Positions 7,414 to 15,521 of a stretch of 53,221 bases of DNA are shown here, piece after piece. The DNA lies in NCBI GenBank assembly GCA_024402505.1, contig JAKSTP010000018.1:1-53221 (forward strand), read 5' to 3'. This DNA comes from Treponema sp. Lineage in GTDB: Bacteria; Spirochaetota; Spirochaetia; Treponematales; Treponemataceae. Numbering within the stretch: the first letter of the stretch is position 1; every line of letters starts with the position of its first letter. The notes beneath the pieces were generated by a model, which was not told the DNA's origin, ran no database searches, and saw only the letters and a list, made by a program, of their open reading frames with translations. Position numbers and translations under genes: made by a program.

Positions 7414-7443
7414 ACAAGTGGTTATTTTTGAAGGATAAGTGGT
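7414..7443. promoter_or_regulatory. LytTR-type direct repeat, 21-base period
   Basis: ACAAGTGGT (7414-7422) and ATAAGTGGT (7435-7443) are separated by exactly 12 bases, the geometry of AgrA/LytTR binding sites. The repeat lies between the divergent outer-membrane-like gene (start 7344) and PAP2 gene (start 7482). It ends just where a -35 box for the PAP2 promoter would be, so either gene could be the target. Confidence 0.6.
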
Positions 7444-7465
7444 AAAAATTTCCTATTATTTATGC

Positions 7466-7471
7466 TATAAT
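7466..7471 (+). promoter_or_regulatory. -10 box (TATAAT) of the PAP2 gene
   Basis: A perfect TATAAT ends ten bases before the ATG at 7482. No Shine-Dalgarno is present and any 5' leader would be only two to four bases. Confidence 0.5.
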
Positions 7472-7481
7472 CTGCCTTAAT

Positions 7482-8030
7482 ATGATTTTTGAGTTATTTT
7501 CTGAAGGAAAAATTCTTTTGTGGATTCAAGATAATCTTCGATGCCACTTTCTGTCATCAATTCTTATTCCATATACACATCTTGGAGACATAGGAATTTT
7601 CTGGTTTGTACTAGGAGCCTTTTTCCTCATCTTCAAAAAAACACGAAAGGCCGCTTTCCTTGCCCTTATTTCTTTTGGATTGTCTGCCCTTCTTTGTGAC
7701 GGATGCTTAAAACTGATTGTAAACCGAGTTCGCCCATTCGATGCAATTCCAGAGCTTATGGCATTGGTAGAACGGCCTAGAGGCACTTCATTTCCATCCG
7801 GACATACAACCACTGCCTTTGGATTCGGACTTGCATTTTTCCTTAATACTAAGAAAAGATGGACCGGCTGGGTTATACTTTCACTTTCTATAATAATGGC
7901 ATTTTCACGTCTTTATGTTGGTGTTCACTATCCTTCCGACGTTCTTGCAGGAATAATAATTGGATCCCTTGTTTCTATTATTGTAACTTTTGTTGGAAAC
8001 AAGATTATCTCTGGTTATTCACGTCCATAA
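7482..8030 (+). CDS. PAP2-family membrane phosphatase
   Basis: 182 residues with about five membrane segments. The three phosphatase motifs are intact: K77-x6-R84-P85, P105-S-G-H108, and S142-R143-x5-H149-x3-D153. His108 and His149 would be the acid and nucleophile. Members dephosphorylate lipid phosphates such as undecaprenyl pyrophosphate or phosphatidate on the outer face of the inner membrane. The substrate cannot be told from sequence. The last 26 bases overlap the convergent kinase-like gene. Transcription is predicted leaderless, and a LytTR-type direct repeat abuts the promoter. Confidence 0.9.
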   Translation: MIFELFSEGKILLWIQDNLRCHFLSSILIPYTHLGDIGIFWFVLGAFFLIFKKTRKAAFLALISFGLSALLCDGCLKLIVNRVRPFDAIPELMALVERPRGTSFPSGHTTTAFGFGLAFFLNTKKRWTGWVILSLSIIMAFSRLYVGVHYPSDVLAGIIIGSLVSIIVTFVGNKIISGYSRP

Positions 8031-9231
8031 GAGTTTCAAAAGACCAGCACCAGTTTTCAAATTCAGGCATTTTTCCATACTCTTCGTAGCCTTTCTTAAA
8101 ACTTTCCCAGTCGGAAACAAATTTTTTCCAGAAAGTCAGATCCCATTCAACAGGACCAGTTACACAGGCATCAATATCCACAAGGCATTTGATTGTATCG
8201 TTTTCGTTATACAAAAACTGATCAGCACACATATCAGCAATCATCATTACATTTTTCTCAGTTACAAAGTTCATGCTTTCAAAAGTTCTTAAAGTGTCGC
8301 TGAAAAATCCCGTTTCTTTTACCCGTTCAGAAATATGTAAAAGCACTTTTTTCCAGAAATTATACTTCTTTTCCCCAGATTCAGTTTTTACATTTATATT
8401 ATTGTGAACATAACCTGCAAAAGCTCCAAGACGGTAAGCATTGTCTTCTACCATCGGAAAATATTCTGCATAAGTGCTTTTTCCGTCAACAAATTTAAAG
8501 ATTGCACAGTTTTCATCGGCCACAACAAAGGGAACAATATCAATAATTCCGTTGTCTTTTAGGCAGTTGTAAACATATTCAAGACGACCGCTACCATACT
8601 GTTCTTTCAGTGTAAATCCAAAAATGCGGTTCATCATAGCCCAGAATGGAGCTACTTTGCTTTCAGTCTTTAAAGGCATTTTGATTACATATTTTTCACC
8701 CTTGTATTCAAAGGTCCTGATTTCTGTTGAAGATTTATTAATAATTGGAAATGATTCAAGGTTTTCTTTTGCATATAAAAGAAGAGGTCCGTTGTTCCGA
8801 TTCCAAAGAATGTAATTATTCATTACGCTGATTGAAACATGACAAGGAGCAAAAACAATGCTTGAAACAAGAAGGAAAATGGAATTAAGGAAGATTCCGC
8901 TGGCAATAAAAACAAAAGATGGAATCAAAGACAATAAAAGTGCCGATCCAAGGGATTTTTTACTGTAAAGAAAGAAAAATAAGATAAAATAAACGAAAGA
9001 TAAAAATCCGGTGGTAAAATAATAAACAGTTCTCAGGTTTTCCCATCTTAATCCTGTTCCAGGAACCATAATAATCATAAATAAAATACAACCGTAGCGC
9101 CCCACCTGTTCAAAAGCTTCAACGGTTTTATTCTGCCAGAGATCCTGAAGTGAATCATTTTTCACGAAGGCAAAAAAGATATTCGGTATCATGATTAAAA
9201 CAATCAGGAAGATGCCCCAGTAATTAAACAT
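8005..9231 (-). CDS. membrane-anchored aminoglycoside-phosphotransferase-like kinase
   Basis: 408 residues in two parts. Residues 1-130 hold about five membrane segments. Residues about 165-400 resemble the APH/choline kinase fold: VIK at 182-184 as ATP lysine, a catalytic-loop-like IADMCADQF at 331-339, and VDIDACVTGPVEWDL at 351-365 like the metal-binding aspartate segment. In the catalytic loop the usual H-G-D-x-x-x-x-N reads I-A-D-x-x-x-x-Q, so Asp is kept but His and Asn are not. It may phosphorylate a lipid-linked or small substrate, or be partly inactive. A Shine-Dalgarno GAGG precedes the start. The 3' end overlaps the convergent PAP2 gene. Confidence 0.6.
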   Translation of the reverse strand: MFNYWGIFLIVLIMIPNIFFAFVKNDSLQDLWQNKTVEAFEQVGRYGCILFMIIMVPGTGLRWENLRTVYYFTTGFLSFVYFILFFFLYSKKSLGSALLLSLIPSFVFIASGIFLNSIFLLVSSIVFAPCHVSISVMNNYILWNRNNGPLLLYAKENLESFPIINKSSTEIRTFEYKGEKYVIKMPLKTESKVAPFWAMMNRIFGFTLKEQYGSGRLEYVYNCLKDNGIIDIVPFVVADENCAIFKFVDGKSTYAEYFPMVEDNAYRLGAFAGYVHNNINVKTESGEKKYNFWKKVLLHISERVKETGFFSDTLRTFESMNFVTEKNVMMIADMCADQFLYNENDTIKCLVDIDACVTGPVEWDLTFWKKFVSDWESFKKGYEEYGKMPEFENWCWSFETLMDVNNQR

Positions 9232-9297
9232 TATAAATTCCTCTTTTATTATATTATATCACGGATGAGTTTTTTTGTAATATAAGTATAAAAAAAT

Positions 9298-9327
9298 TTG
9301 CAAATACCAGTGAATTTAGGGTAAAAT
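9298..9327 (+). promoter_or_regulatory. promoter of the PilZ gene at 9334, leaderless type
   Basis: TTGCAA (9298-9303), 18 bases and TAAAAT (9322-9327) are followed by six bases and the ATG. No ribosome binding site is present at the usual distance. Confidence 0.55.
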
Positions 9328-9333
9328 AGATGT

Positions 9334-10404
9334 ATGAACCTTCATGAGAATTCGCCTTTAGGCAGAAAAGTTTTTTTCGTTTACCCACCATATTACGTTA
9401 CGAATACAATTATGCCTAAACTCTCAGAAGCTGAATATGAAGTTTATGCAATCGACCAGTACCAGATGGTAAAACCTGTACTTCAGAAATTTCCTGATTC
9501 CATCTGTTTTTTCAATATTGATGCAGACGCACTTACTTATACTGAATGGTTCCGCTTTATAAAATCCTTTGAAGAAGATGAAGTACTTTCAACTATTTTC
9601 TTTGGAGTTATAAGCCAGCATGCACCAAAAGTTCACCGTGAACACTTTATGGCCGACATCCAGCTGCCTGCAGGTTTTATCCAGTACATTCCTGATCTTC
9701 CAGCCCTTACAGAACGTTATATAAAAATCCTTGAACTGAACGGTGCCATGGGAAAACGAAAGTACATCCGTGCAGAATGTAATTTTGACAGAAGTATCTA
9801 CGTTGATATTGATGTTGCCGGTTCCAGAGTTCCATTAATTGTCCAGAACATTTCTTCTGTAGGATTGTCCTGTTACGCAAATAAGTCACATCTTCCATTC
9901 CTTACAGAAAACTCTGTTCATCGTGCAGCATTCTATCTTGGGAATAATGTGTTTTCTGGTTCTGTAATCATCTTGATGAAGCGTGAGGTAAACGAACATT
10001 CAATTGTAGTAATGCTTTTCAGCCAGGGACTTTCTTACGCCAACAGAAATTCTGTCCGTGAATTTATCCGGGAAAAACTTCATGAAAACCTTGCAAATGA
10101 CATGGATGGCATTCCATTGGACAGCAGAGACTATTCTGATAACTCTGAAGAAGCCATTGCTGAACGTAACCGTGAAAATGCACCGGCCCTTGAATCTGCC
10201 TCAGAAGATGAATCCAAAAAAACAGAAAATGCAGAATCTGACAAGGATTCTGCAGAAATAGCCGAAGCCCCTGCCGAAGCTGCAGAAGAAACTTCAGAAC
10301 CAGCAGAAGAAGCAGAATCTGTAGAAGAAGTTTCAGAAGAAAAGCCTGAAAATAGTGAAGCCCCTGAAGCAGATTCCACTCCAGAGGCTTCAAAACTGGA
10401 ATAA
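9334..10404 (+). CDS. PilZ-domain protein with pseudo-receiver N-terminus and acidic tail
   Basis: 356 residues in three parts. Residues 11-132 have the alternating beta/alpha pattern of a receiver domain, but the phosphorylatable aspartate position appears to be Asn61. Residues about 140-255 are a PilZ domain with RKYIR at 142-146 and NISSVG at 172-177; the usual D/N-x-S-x-x-G is kept, so c-di-GMP binding is plausible. Residues about 270-356 are a low-complexity tail of Glu, Ala, Ser and Pro. In spirochaetes PilZ proteins tune motility and host adaptation. The gene is monocistronic and predicted leaderless. Confidence 0.8.
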   Translation: MNLHENSPLGRKVFFVYPPYYVTNTIMPKLSEAEYEVYAIDQYQMVKPVLQKFPDSICFFNIDADALTYTEWFRFIKSFEEDEVLSTIFFGVISQHAPKVHREHFMADIQLPAGFIQYIPDLPALTERYIKILELNGAMGKRKYIRAECNFDRSIYVDIDVAGSRVPLIVQNISSVGLSCYANKSHLPFLTENSVHRAAFYLGNNVFSGSVIILMKREVNEHSIVVMLFSQGLSYANRNSVREFIREKLHENLANDMDGIPLDSRDYSDNSEEAIAERNRENAPALESASEDESKKTENAESDKDSAEIAEAPAEAAEETSEPAEEAESVEEVSEEKPENSEAPEADSTPEASKLE

Positions 10405-10427
10405 TTTCCTTAATCCCCTATTCTAGT

Positions 10428-11342
10428 TTACTCTTCAATTCCTTCAACACCGCTGCATTTTTCTACGGTGTCAATTGAACCGTCTTCGTTGTATTTGAAT
10501 TCGGCTACGCAGACAGAACGGTGGAAAAGGCTTCCTCCTGGCAGTTCATCTGTGTGATAAAAAAGATAAGACTTGCCTTTAAAATCAGCAATGCCTGGAT
10601 GATTTGTAAAGCAAGGACCGCTTTCCATAAGAACTCCGCCGTATTTCCAAGGTCCGGTTGGTCCTTTTGAAGTTGAGTATGCAAGGTGTTCGTTTTTATG
10701 CTCACCAGGTTCAAATGCGGCAAACACCATGAAATAAAGCCCATTTCGTTTATAAAACCAAGGACCTTCCCCATAAGAAGTACCTGTATCATGACTACCC
10801 TTAGCAAAGGCTTCTTCAGTCATTGGAATTTTATTAACTCCGCCTTTTATAGAAACCATATCTTCATTTAGAAGAACATAACGAAGCTCAGGATTTCCAA
10901 AATAAAGATAGGCCTGGCCGTCATCATCAATGAAGACAGTTGGATCAATGTCGTTCCAGTCTCCTTCATCAATTAAAGGCTTTCCAATATCTTTAAAAGG
11001 ACCTTCTGGTTTATCGGAAACTCCTACAGCAATGGCCATGCCACCGTCAATTTTGTGAACAGGACAGTAAAGATAATATTTACCGTTCCTTCCAATACAC
11101 TGTGGAGCCCATGCACGGTCGTCTGCCCAGGAAATGTCGTCCAAAGAGAAAACCTTTCCGTGGTCAGTCCAATTCACCATGTCTTTTGTTGAAAAACAGT
11201 ACCAGTCAACCATTGTGTAAAAATCGTTGATCAGCTTGTCTTCATCGTGAGTTGTGTAAAGATAAAGAGTATCTCCCACTACCATTGGAGCAGGATCCGC
11301 AGTATAAATGTTTGTAATAATAGGATTTTTGCTTTTTGCCAT
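10428..11342 (-). CDS. glycoside hydrolase family 43 protein
   Basis: 304 residues, a single five-bladed beta-propeller catalytic domain. The GH43 triad is visible: Asp16 in TADPAP (base), Asp133 in IDPTVF (pKa modulator), and Glu192 in GEGPWF (acid). WAPQC at 78-82 is also typical. Family members cleave arabinose or xylose from plant arabinoxylan or arabinan. There is no signal peptide and no carbohydrate-binding module, so it should act in the cytoplasm on imported oligosaccharides. No sugar transporter is adjacent. TATACT six bases before the ATG with no Shine-Dalgarno suggests a leaderless transcript. Confidence 0.9.
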   Translation of the reverse strand: MAKSKNPIITNIYTADPAPMVVGDTLYLYTTHDEDKLINDFYTMVDWYCFSTKDMVNWTDHGKVFSLDDISWADDRAWAPQCIGRNGKYYLYCPVHKIDGGMAIAVGVSDKPEGPFKDIGKPLIDEGDWNDIDPTVFIDDDGQAYLYFGNPELRYVLLNEDMVSIKGGVNKIPMTEEAFAKGSHDTGTSYGEGPWFYKRNGLYFMVFAAFEPGEHKNEHLAYSTSKGPTGPWKYGGVLMESGPCFTNHPGIADFKGKSYLFYHTDELPGGSLFHRSVCVAEFKYNEDGSIDTVEKCSGVEGIEE

Positions 11343-11348
11343 AAAAAA

Positions 11349-11354
11349 AGTATA
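11349..11354 (-). promoter_or_regulatory. -10-like box (TATACT) of the GH43 gene
   Basis: TATACT on the minus strand, six T residues, then ATG at 11342. No Shine-Dalgarno exists between them. Confidence 0.45.
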
Positions 11355-11396
11355 ATCCCGGGTTACAAATTAAAACACAAGGGAAATCACCGATTT

Positions 11397-12440
11397 TTAC
11401 TGACTCATGGCTTTCAGGTAATACCATTCCGTGTTGTAAAGTTCTGCTCTGGAAGGAGCCGGTGAAATTTCAGAGAGATCCAGCTCACTTCCCTGGGCAA
11501 TGAAAATCCTGTTGTCTTTAAAATAATCTTCCGGGGTAATGAAAACAATTTCTATGTCCATGCTTTTTACAAGAGCAAGTTTTGCAATCTTGTCTTCAGA
11601 CATTTTTTCTTTTTTGTAAGGTTTCAGCATGAAATAACGAATGCGGTTAAAACCTTTTTTAAGCTTTCCTTCCCGGATAAGTCTTGATCGGCAGGTAAGA
11701 ACCCACCACACATCAAGCTCACTGTAAGAAAGTTCTGTTCCAATAATATCAACATCGGCAGTAAAGAAAAGCTGGAACCATGAAGTAATTTTTCCAGAAT
11801 AAGTTCCTGTTGTCTGAATCTCGTCTATCATTTTGTAGATAGCCCGGCTTTCCTTGGAATTCATGTTTTTTGAAGGATAAAGACGCTGCTTGATTTCAGC
11901 AACATTCTGAATGTAAGTCTGAAACCACATACAAAGGCTGTTAACCTGTCCTTTTTCTGAAACCGCTCCATGGGCATGCCACACAGCTTTTGTTTTACAG
12001 CCTTCGATCAGTTTTTCTTTTGAAAGATCCACCTTAAGCTGGAAAATCTTCTGTGAAACGCTTGGAGGATATTTTTTTACACCATTAAGGGCGGCAGTTT
12101 CAAAACAGGAATCGTAATTAAGGGTAATGATTTCGTCATAATGTTTTACCGCTTCCTGATGAACCTGCTTCCATTCCAGTGATTTTGATGTAAGATTGGC
12201 AATCTCCATACGGATTTTTTCATCATCTTCTTCATCAAACTTACCGTTTTTTTCAAGAATGGCCTGAGCAAGAAGTTCGTACTGCATGTAAGGTGAAACT
12301 TTTTCTACAAAAAGACGAAGATAGGTATCGTAAACACCGAATTTTCTGAAAAGCAGTTTAATAAGTTCTGTCCAGGAAACATAATTTCGGTCCAGTGAAT
12401 TGAATCCATTTCCTGCAAAAAGTACGTGTCTGTGTTTCAT
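11397..12440 (-). CDS. stand-alone SIR2-like domain protein
   Basis: 347 residues. The N-terminal LFAGNGFNSLDRNYVSW (residues 7-23) fits the nucleotide-binding start of SIR2-like proteins, followed by TLNYD at 106-110, the HAHGAV segment at 155-160 with the candidate catalytic histidine, and DIIGTELSYSELDVWW at 231-246. This matches SIR2_2-type proteins, many of which cleave NAD+ in phage defence, though others have unknown roles. No effector partner, TIR, argonaute or other defence gene lies beside it; neighbours are a GH43 enzyme and a tRNA-binding protein. A Shine-Dalgarno GGAGG precedes the ATG. Confidence 0.7.
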   Translation of the reverse strand: MKHRHVLFAGNGFNSLDRNYVSWTELIKLLFRKFGVYDTYLRLFVEKVSPYMQYELLAQAILEKNGKFDEEDDEKIRMEIANLTSKSLEWKQVHQEAVKHYDEIITLNYDSCFETAALNGVKKYPPSVSQKIFQLKVDLSKEKLIEGCKTKAVWHAHGAVSEKGQVNSLCMWFQTYIQNVAEIKQRLYPSKNMNSKESRAIYKMIDEIQTTGTYSGKITSWFQLFFTADVDIIGTELSYSELDVWWVLTCRSRLIREGKLKKGFNRIRYFMLKPYKKEKMSEDKIAKLALVKSMDIEIVFITPEDYFKDNRIFIAQGSELDLSEISPAPSRAELYNTEWYYLKAMSQ

Positions 12441-12537
12441 TTTCCCTCCACAAGTTTGTTCATTATATCATTATTATTGATTATTTCCACTTAGTCTGAT
12501 AAACATATATATATCTTTTTTATTTTATGAGGATTAT

Positions 12538-13074
12538 ATGACACCAGAAGAAATCAATAAACTGCCTGTTTTAGACCAGTTCAATCTTAGAGTTGTACTT
12601 AAAGTTTCAAAAATTATTAAGGTTGAACAGCATCCAGGTGGATCAATGCTTTACATTCTTACACTGAACACAGGTGATGAAGAACCACGTCAGATTGTAA
12701 GTTCAATTGTGCCTTTTTACAAACCAGAAGAACTTCTTGATCACAACATTGTTCTTGTTTACAACCTTAAACCGGCAAATTTCCGTGGTGTTCGTTCAAA
12801 CGGAATGCTTCTTGCAGCCAGTGAAGCCGGAGATGAAGAACACGAAACCTGTGAAGTTCTTTTTGCCGACAACATGGAACCAGGAACAATTCTTGAACCG
12901 GAAGGATTTGAAGTGCCTGCCGATGTAGACACCTTCTGCTTTGTAAAACCAGAAAAATTCTTCTCCCTTCCACTTTACACAAAAGACGGATTTGTAGAAA
13001 TTGAAGGTAAAAAACTTACAGCCGGTGGAAAATATCTGGAAGCCCACGTTTACAAAAACGGAACTGTAGGCTGA
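12538..13074 (+). CDS. free-standing tRNA-binding OB-fold protein (MetRS beta-like)
   Basis: 178 residues, mainly one EMAPII/Trbp111-type OB fold: LRVVLKVSKIIKVEQHPGGSMLYILTLNTG near the start and FRGVRSNGMLLAAS at about 81-94, the conserved R-G-x-x-S-x-G-M-x-L-A segment. In methionyl-tRNA synthetases this fold is a C-terminal appendage that helps bind tRNA; here it is a separate gene. About 60 extra C-terminal residues follow the fold. It may act in trans with a synthetase encoded elsewhere. A Shine-Dalgarno GAGG is seven bases upstream. It is monocistronic, and convergent with the DUF2400 gene. Confidence 0.8.
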   Translation: MTPEEINKLPVLDQFNLRVVLKVSKIIKVEQHPGGSMLYILTLNTGDEEPRQIVSSIVPFYKPEELLDHNIVLVYNLKPANFRGVRSNGMLLAASEAGDEEHETCEVLFADNMEPGTILEPEGFEVPADVDTFCFVKPEKFFSLPLYTKDGFVEIEGKKLTAGGKYLEAHVYKNGTVG

Positions 13075-13094
13075 TATAAGTACTGTAAAATAAA

Positions 13095-13847
13095 CTAACT
13101 GTCTACGCCAAGACCAAAAAGTGCAAAATCACCTTTGCATGGATCCTCTGGCCAGATTTCCTTAAGGCGGGCTGTAAGAACCACTGCATTTTTTCGGTCC
13201 GCCTTAGCATTTTCTGGGAGAAGACCAAGTTTTATACTTTCATTAAGAACATGGGTATCCATTGGAATAATCAGTTCTGAAGGTTTAACCCAGGTCCAGA
13301 TTCCAAGATCCACTGGAGAATTCCTTCTTACCATCCAGCGTAAAAACATGTGAATTCTTTTGTTGGCAGAGTTTTTACCTTTTGAAACAATCTTTGAGTT
13401 TGGAAAACACTGGGAAATCATTTCATCCAAAGGCATCTGAGTATAACCGTATTCAATTGACTGGCGGAAAAATGTTCCCAAAGAACCAGAAATAGTTAGA
13501 ATTTGTCTTAATTCGTCGAAAAAATCATACATATCTTCATAGGAATAGAATCTGTAAAACTTTTCTTTAGGATTTCCACTCTCTGGAAGAAGATCAGTTC
13601 TGTAACTTCCTTTTAAAATCCAGGCGGCAAAGGAATCTTTTGCAAGAGAACAAAGTCTTTCTATTTTTGGAAGAAACTGTTTTCTGTTTCCAAAAGACAG
13701 CATGGCCGCACTAAAGGCACAAACTTCTCTGTCGGAAAGCCTTTCGTACCTTCTAAGAAACATAGAAGGATCGGAAAGGAGAAAATCAGCATTTTCATAT
13801 TTTTCGGCCAGTGTTTTCAGAAATTCACTGGTTTCAATTTCTGTCAT
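13095..13847 (-). CDS. TIGR02757/DUF2400 family protein
   Basis: 250 residues. Residues 30-60 read REVCAFSAAMLSFGNRKQFLPKIE, the family signature, and the C-terminus reads PEDPCKGDFALFGLGVDS, also characteristic. The middle holds RRNSPVDLGIW and MDTHVLN. The helical pattern resembles helix-hairpin-helix DNA glycosylases, but no activity has been assigned to the family as far as I know. It starts six bases after the esterase stop and is probably co-transcribed with it. Confidence 0.85.
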   Translation of the reverse strand: MTEIETSEFLKTLAEKYENADFLLSDPSMFLRRYERLSDREVCAFSAAMLSFGNRKQFLPKIERLCSLAKDSFAAWILKGSYRTDLLPESGNPKEKFYRFYSYEDMYDFFDELRQILTISGSLGTFFRQSIEYGYTQMPLDEMISQCFPNSKIVSKGKNSANKRIHMFLRWMVRRNSPVDLGIWTWVKPSELIIPMDTHVLNESIKLGLLPENAKADRKNAVVLTARLKEIWPEDPCKGDFALFGLGVDS

Positions 13848-13853
13848 ACAAGC

Positions 13854-15452
13854 CTAGTCTTTCTTAAACTGAGAAATGAATTTCCAGGCAGTTTCATTTG
13901 TATGATGGCGGCATTCATGAATCTGATTGTCTACACTTGCGCAGGCTGTTCGGCAGACACCGTCTTCACTGTCGTAATAACGCACAGTAAGAACTGAACC
14001 CCGTGTTTCATCCTTAAGCTTTTCAATTCTGTCTGGAGTAATTCCGAACACAGGTTCATCCCATTTGTCTTTTTCGTTGAAATCAAGGCCTTCGAAATTC
14101 TTTTTAAGTTTCTGAGTTTTTGCTACATATTTAAGGCGGTCAAGACAAGTATCGGCCTGGAAAGGAAGTTCAGGAAGATGAGATTTTTCACCGCCTGAAA
14201 TGAACAGCGGAACAGATACAGTTTCGTTGATACCATCCTTAAGGCTTTTACCCCACCAATTGTCTTTAATTGGGAACATGGCGCTGTGAGGTGCAAGACC
14301 AGCAAACATTTCTGGATATTCCTGATAAAGATCCCAGGTTTTTCCTGAACCCATTGAAAATCCTGAAGCGTAAATACGTTTTTCATCAATTTTGTAAATT
14401 GTCTTAAGCTTTTCAATAATCTGAACAACTTCACTTGCCGGAATGTTCAGGTGATTGTCTAAAGAAACGTAAAGGAAATTATAGCGGTGACAGATTTCCC
14501 ACCAGCCTGAAACAAATGTAAGGTACATTGAACTGTCTCCACCACCGTGACATCCTACCAGAAGTGGAACGGGGCCATTATCAAAAAGACCCTTGTTGTA
14601 ATATGCAAACCAGCCTACTTTGTGTTCAGGAACATCTTTAATCATGCGGTTGTCGGCACCGGTTTTGACCACCATGCTGCCAGCTTCTTCAATCATGTTA
14701 AGTTTTTCCCAGTTCGGTTCAATTTCCATTACTCCGCACCACATTTTGAAATCACGTACGAAGGAATAAAAATCGGCTTTGTAATTGGCTTTATCTTTTA
14801 TAAGAAGATTTTTACAGTTCTTAAAGCAGCCGTTGATTTCTTCAGAGTTTCCAACACTTAAAACACCAATGTCAGTTCGTTCAACTTCAGGTTTTACAGA
14901 AAGTCTTTCCATTGAACACATGGCTGCAGTAATTTCTCCTGGTCCCCAAAGGTATTCACCGTCAATCTTTTTAAGAAGATTTTTTGCAACGTAATCTGCT
15001 GATTCGCCGTAAGAATAAATATCTGCACGGAAAATGGCGCCACGGATAAACCAGCCGTCAAAAGTATGTGTAAAGAAATTGTTTACTTCCGTAATTCCGT
15101 CGTGATAGTCAGGAGTCATGCGGGTTTCTGCAATCAACTCCTTGTAAAGTTCAACAGTAGCGTTTTTCCAGCCACCTTCACAGGTTGGATAAATGAAAAG
15201 TACGCTGGAATCAACTTTTGAAGCAATTTCTGTAAATCCACTTTCATTCGCAAAAGCCACAGCTTCTGCCATGGTACGTTTATTTTCTTCAAAAATGCAC
15301 AGCATTGGTGCACGGAATGTATAGTTATTTGTCTGACCGTCAATATCTGTTGCAGGAACATAAGCCTTAAGGGAAAAGTTTTTGTAAGTATATTCCCAGG
15401 TTTTTCCGCCGTCTGCAAGTAATGTAATTTCTGGTCTTTCTTTCATTGCCAT
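13854..15452 (-). CDS. alpha/beta-hydrolase esterase of the PHB depolymerase/feruloyl esterase type
   Basis: 532 residues. The C-terminal half is an alpha/beta hydrolase: HGGGDSS at 302-308 forms the oxyanion-hole region and GFSMGSGKTW at 364-373 contains the nucleophile Ser366. The catalytic His is probably in the CRHHTNE segment near the C-terminus. The N-terminal 270 residues form a separate beta-rich region of unknown role. No signal peptide is visible, so it should be cytoplasmic. Related enzymes hydrolyse ester substituents of plant polysaccharides, which would fit the GH43 enzyme nearby, but the substrate is inferred. AGGAG precedes the ATG. The DUF2400 gene follows closely. Confidence 0.7.
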   Translation of the reverse strand: MAMKERPEITLLADGGKTWEYTYKNFSLKAYVPATDIDGQTNNYTFRAPMLCIFEENKRTMAEAVAFANESGFTEIASKVDSSVLFIYPTCEGGWKNATVELYKELIAETRMTPDYHDGITEVNNFFTHTFDGWFIRGAIFRADIYSYGESADYVAKNLLKKIDGEYLWGPGEITAAMCSMERLSVKPEVERTDIGVLSVGNSEEINGCFKNCKNLLIKDKANYKADFYSFVRDFKMWCGVMEIEPNWEKLNMIEEAGSMVVKTGADNRMIKDVPEHKVGWFAYYNKGLFDNGPVPLLVGCHGGGDSSMYLTFVSGWWEICHRYNFLYVSLDNHLNIPASEVVQIIEKLKTIYKIDEKRIYASGFSMGSGKTWDLYQEYPEMFAGLAPHSAMFPIKDNWWGKSLKDGINETVSVPLFISGGEKSHLPELPFQADTCLDRLKYVAKTQKLKKNFEGLDFNEKDKWDEPVFGITPDRIEKLKDETRGSVLTVRYYDSEDGVCRTACASVDNQIHECRHHTNETAWKFISQFKKD

Positions 15453-15521
15453 AATAAATCTCCTGATTTTAGATAAATAAATTCTATCACTTAATCAGAA
15501 ATTTACTATCCAATAAATCAC

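Noticed and set aside
10131..10379. Serine-rich minus-strand ORF
   Set aside because: It is the complement of the acidic low-complexity tail of the PilZ protein at 9334; codon composition mirrors GAA/GCA repeats.
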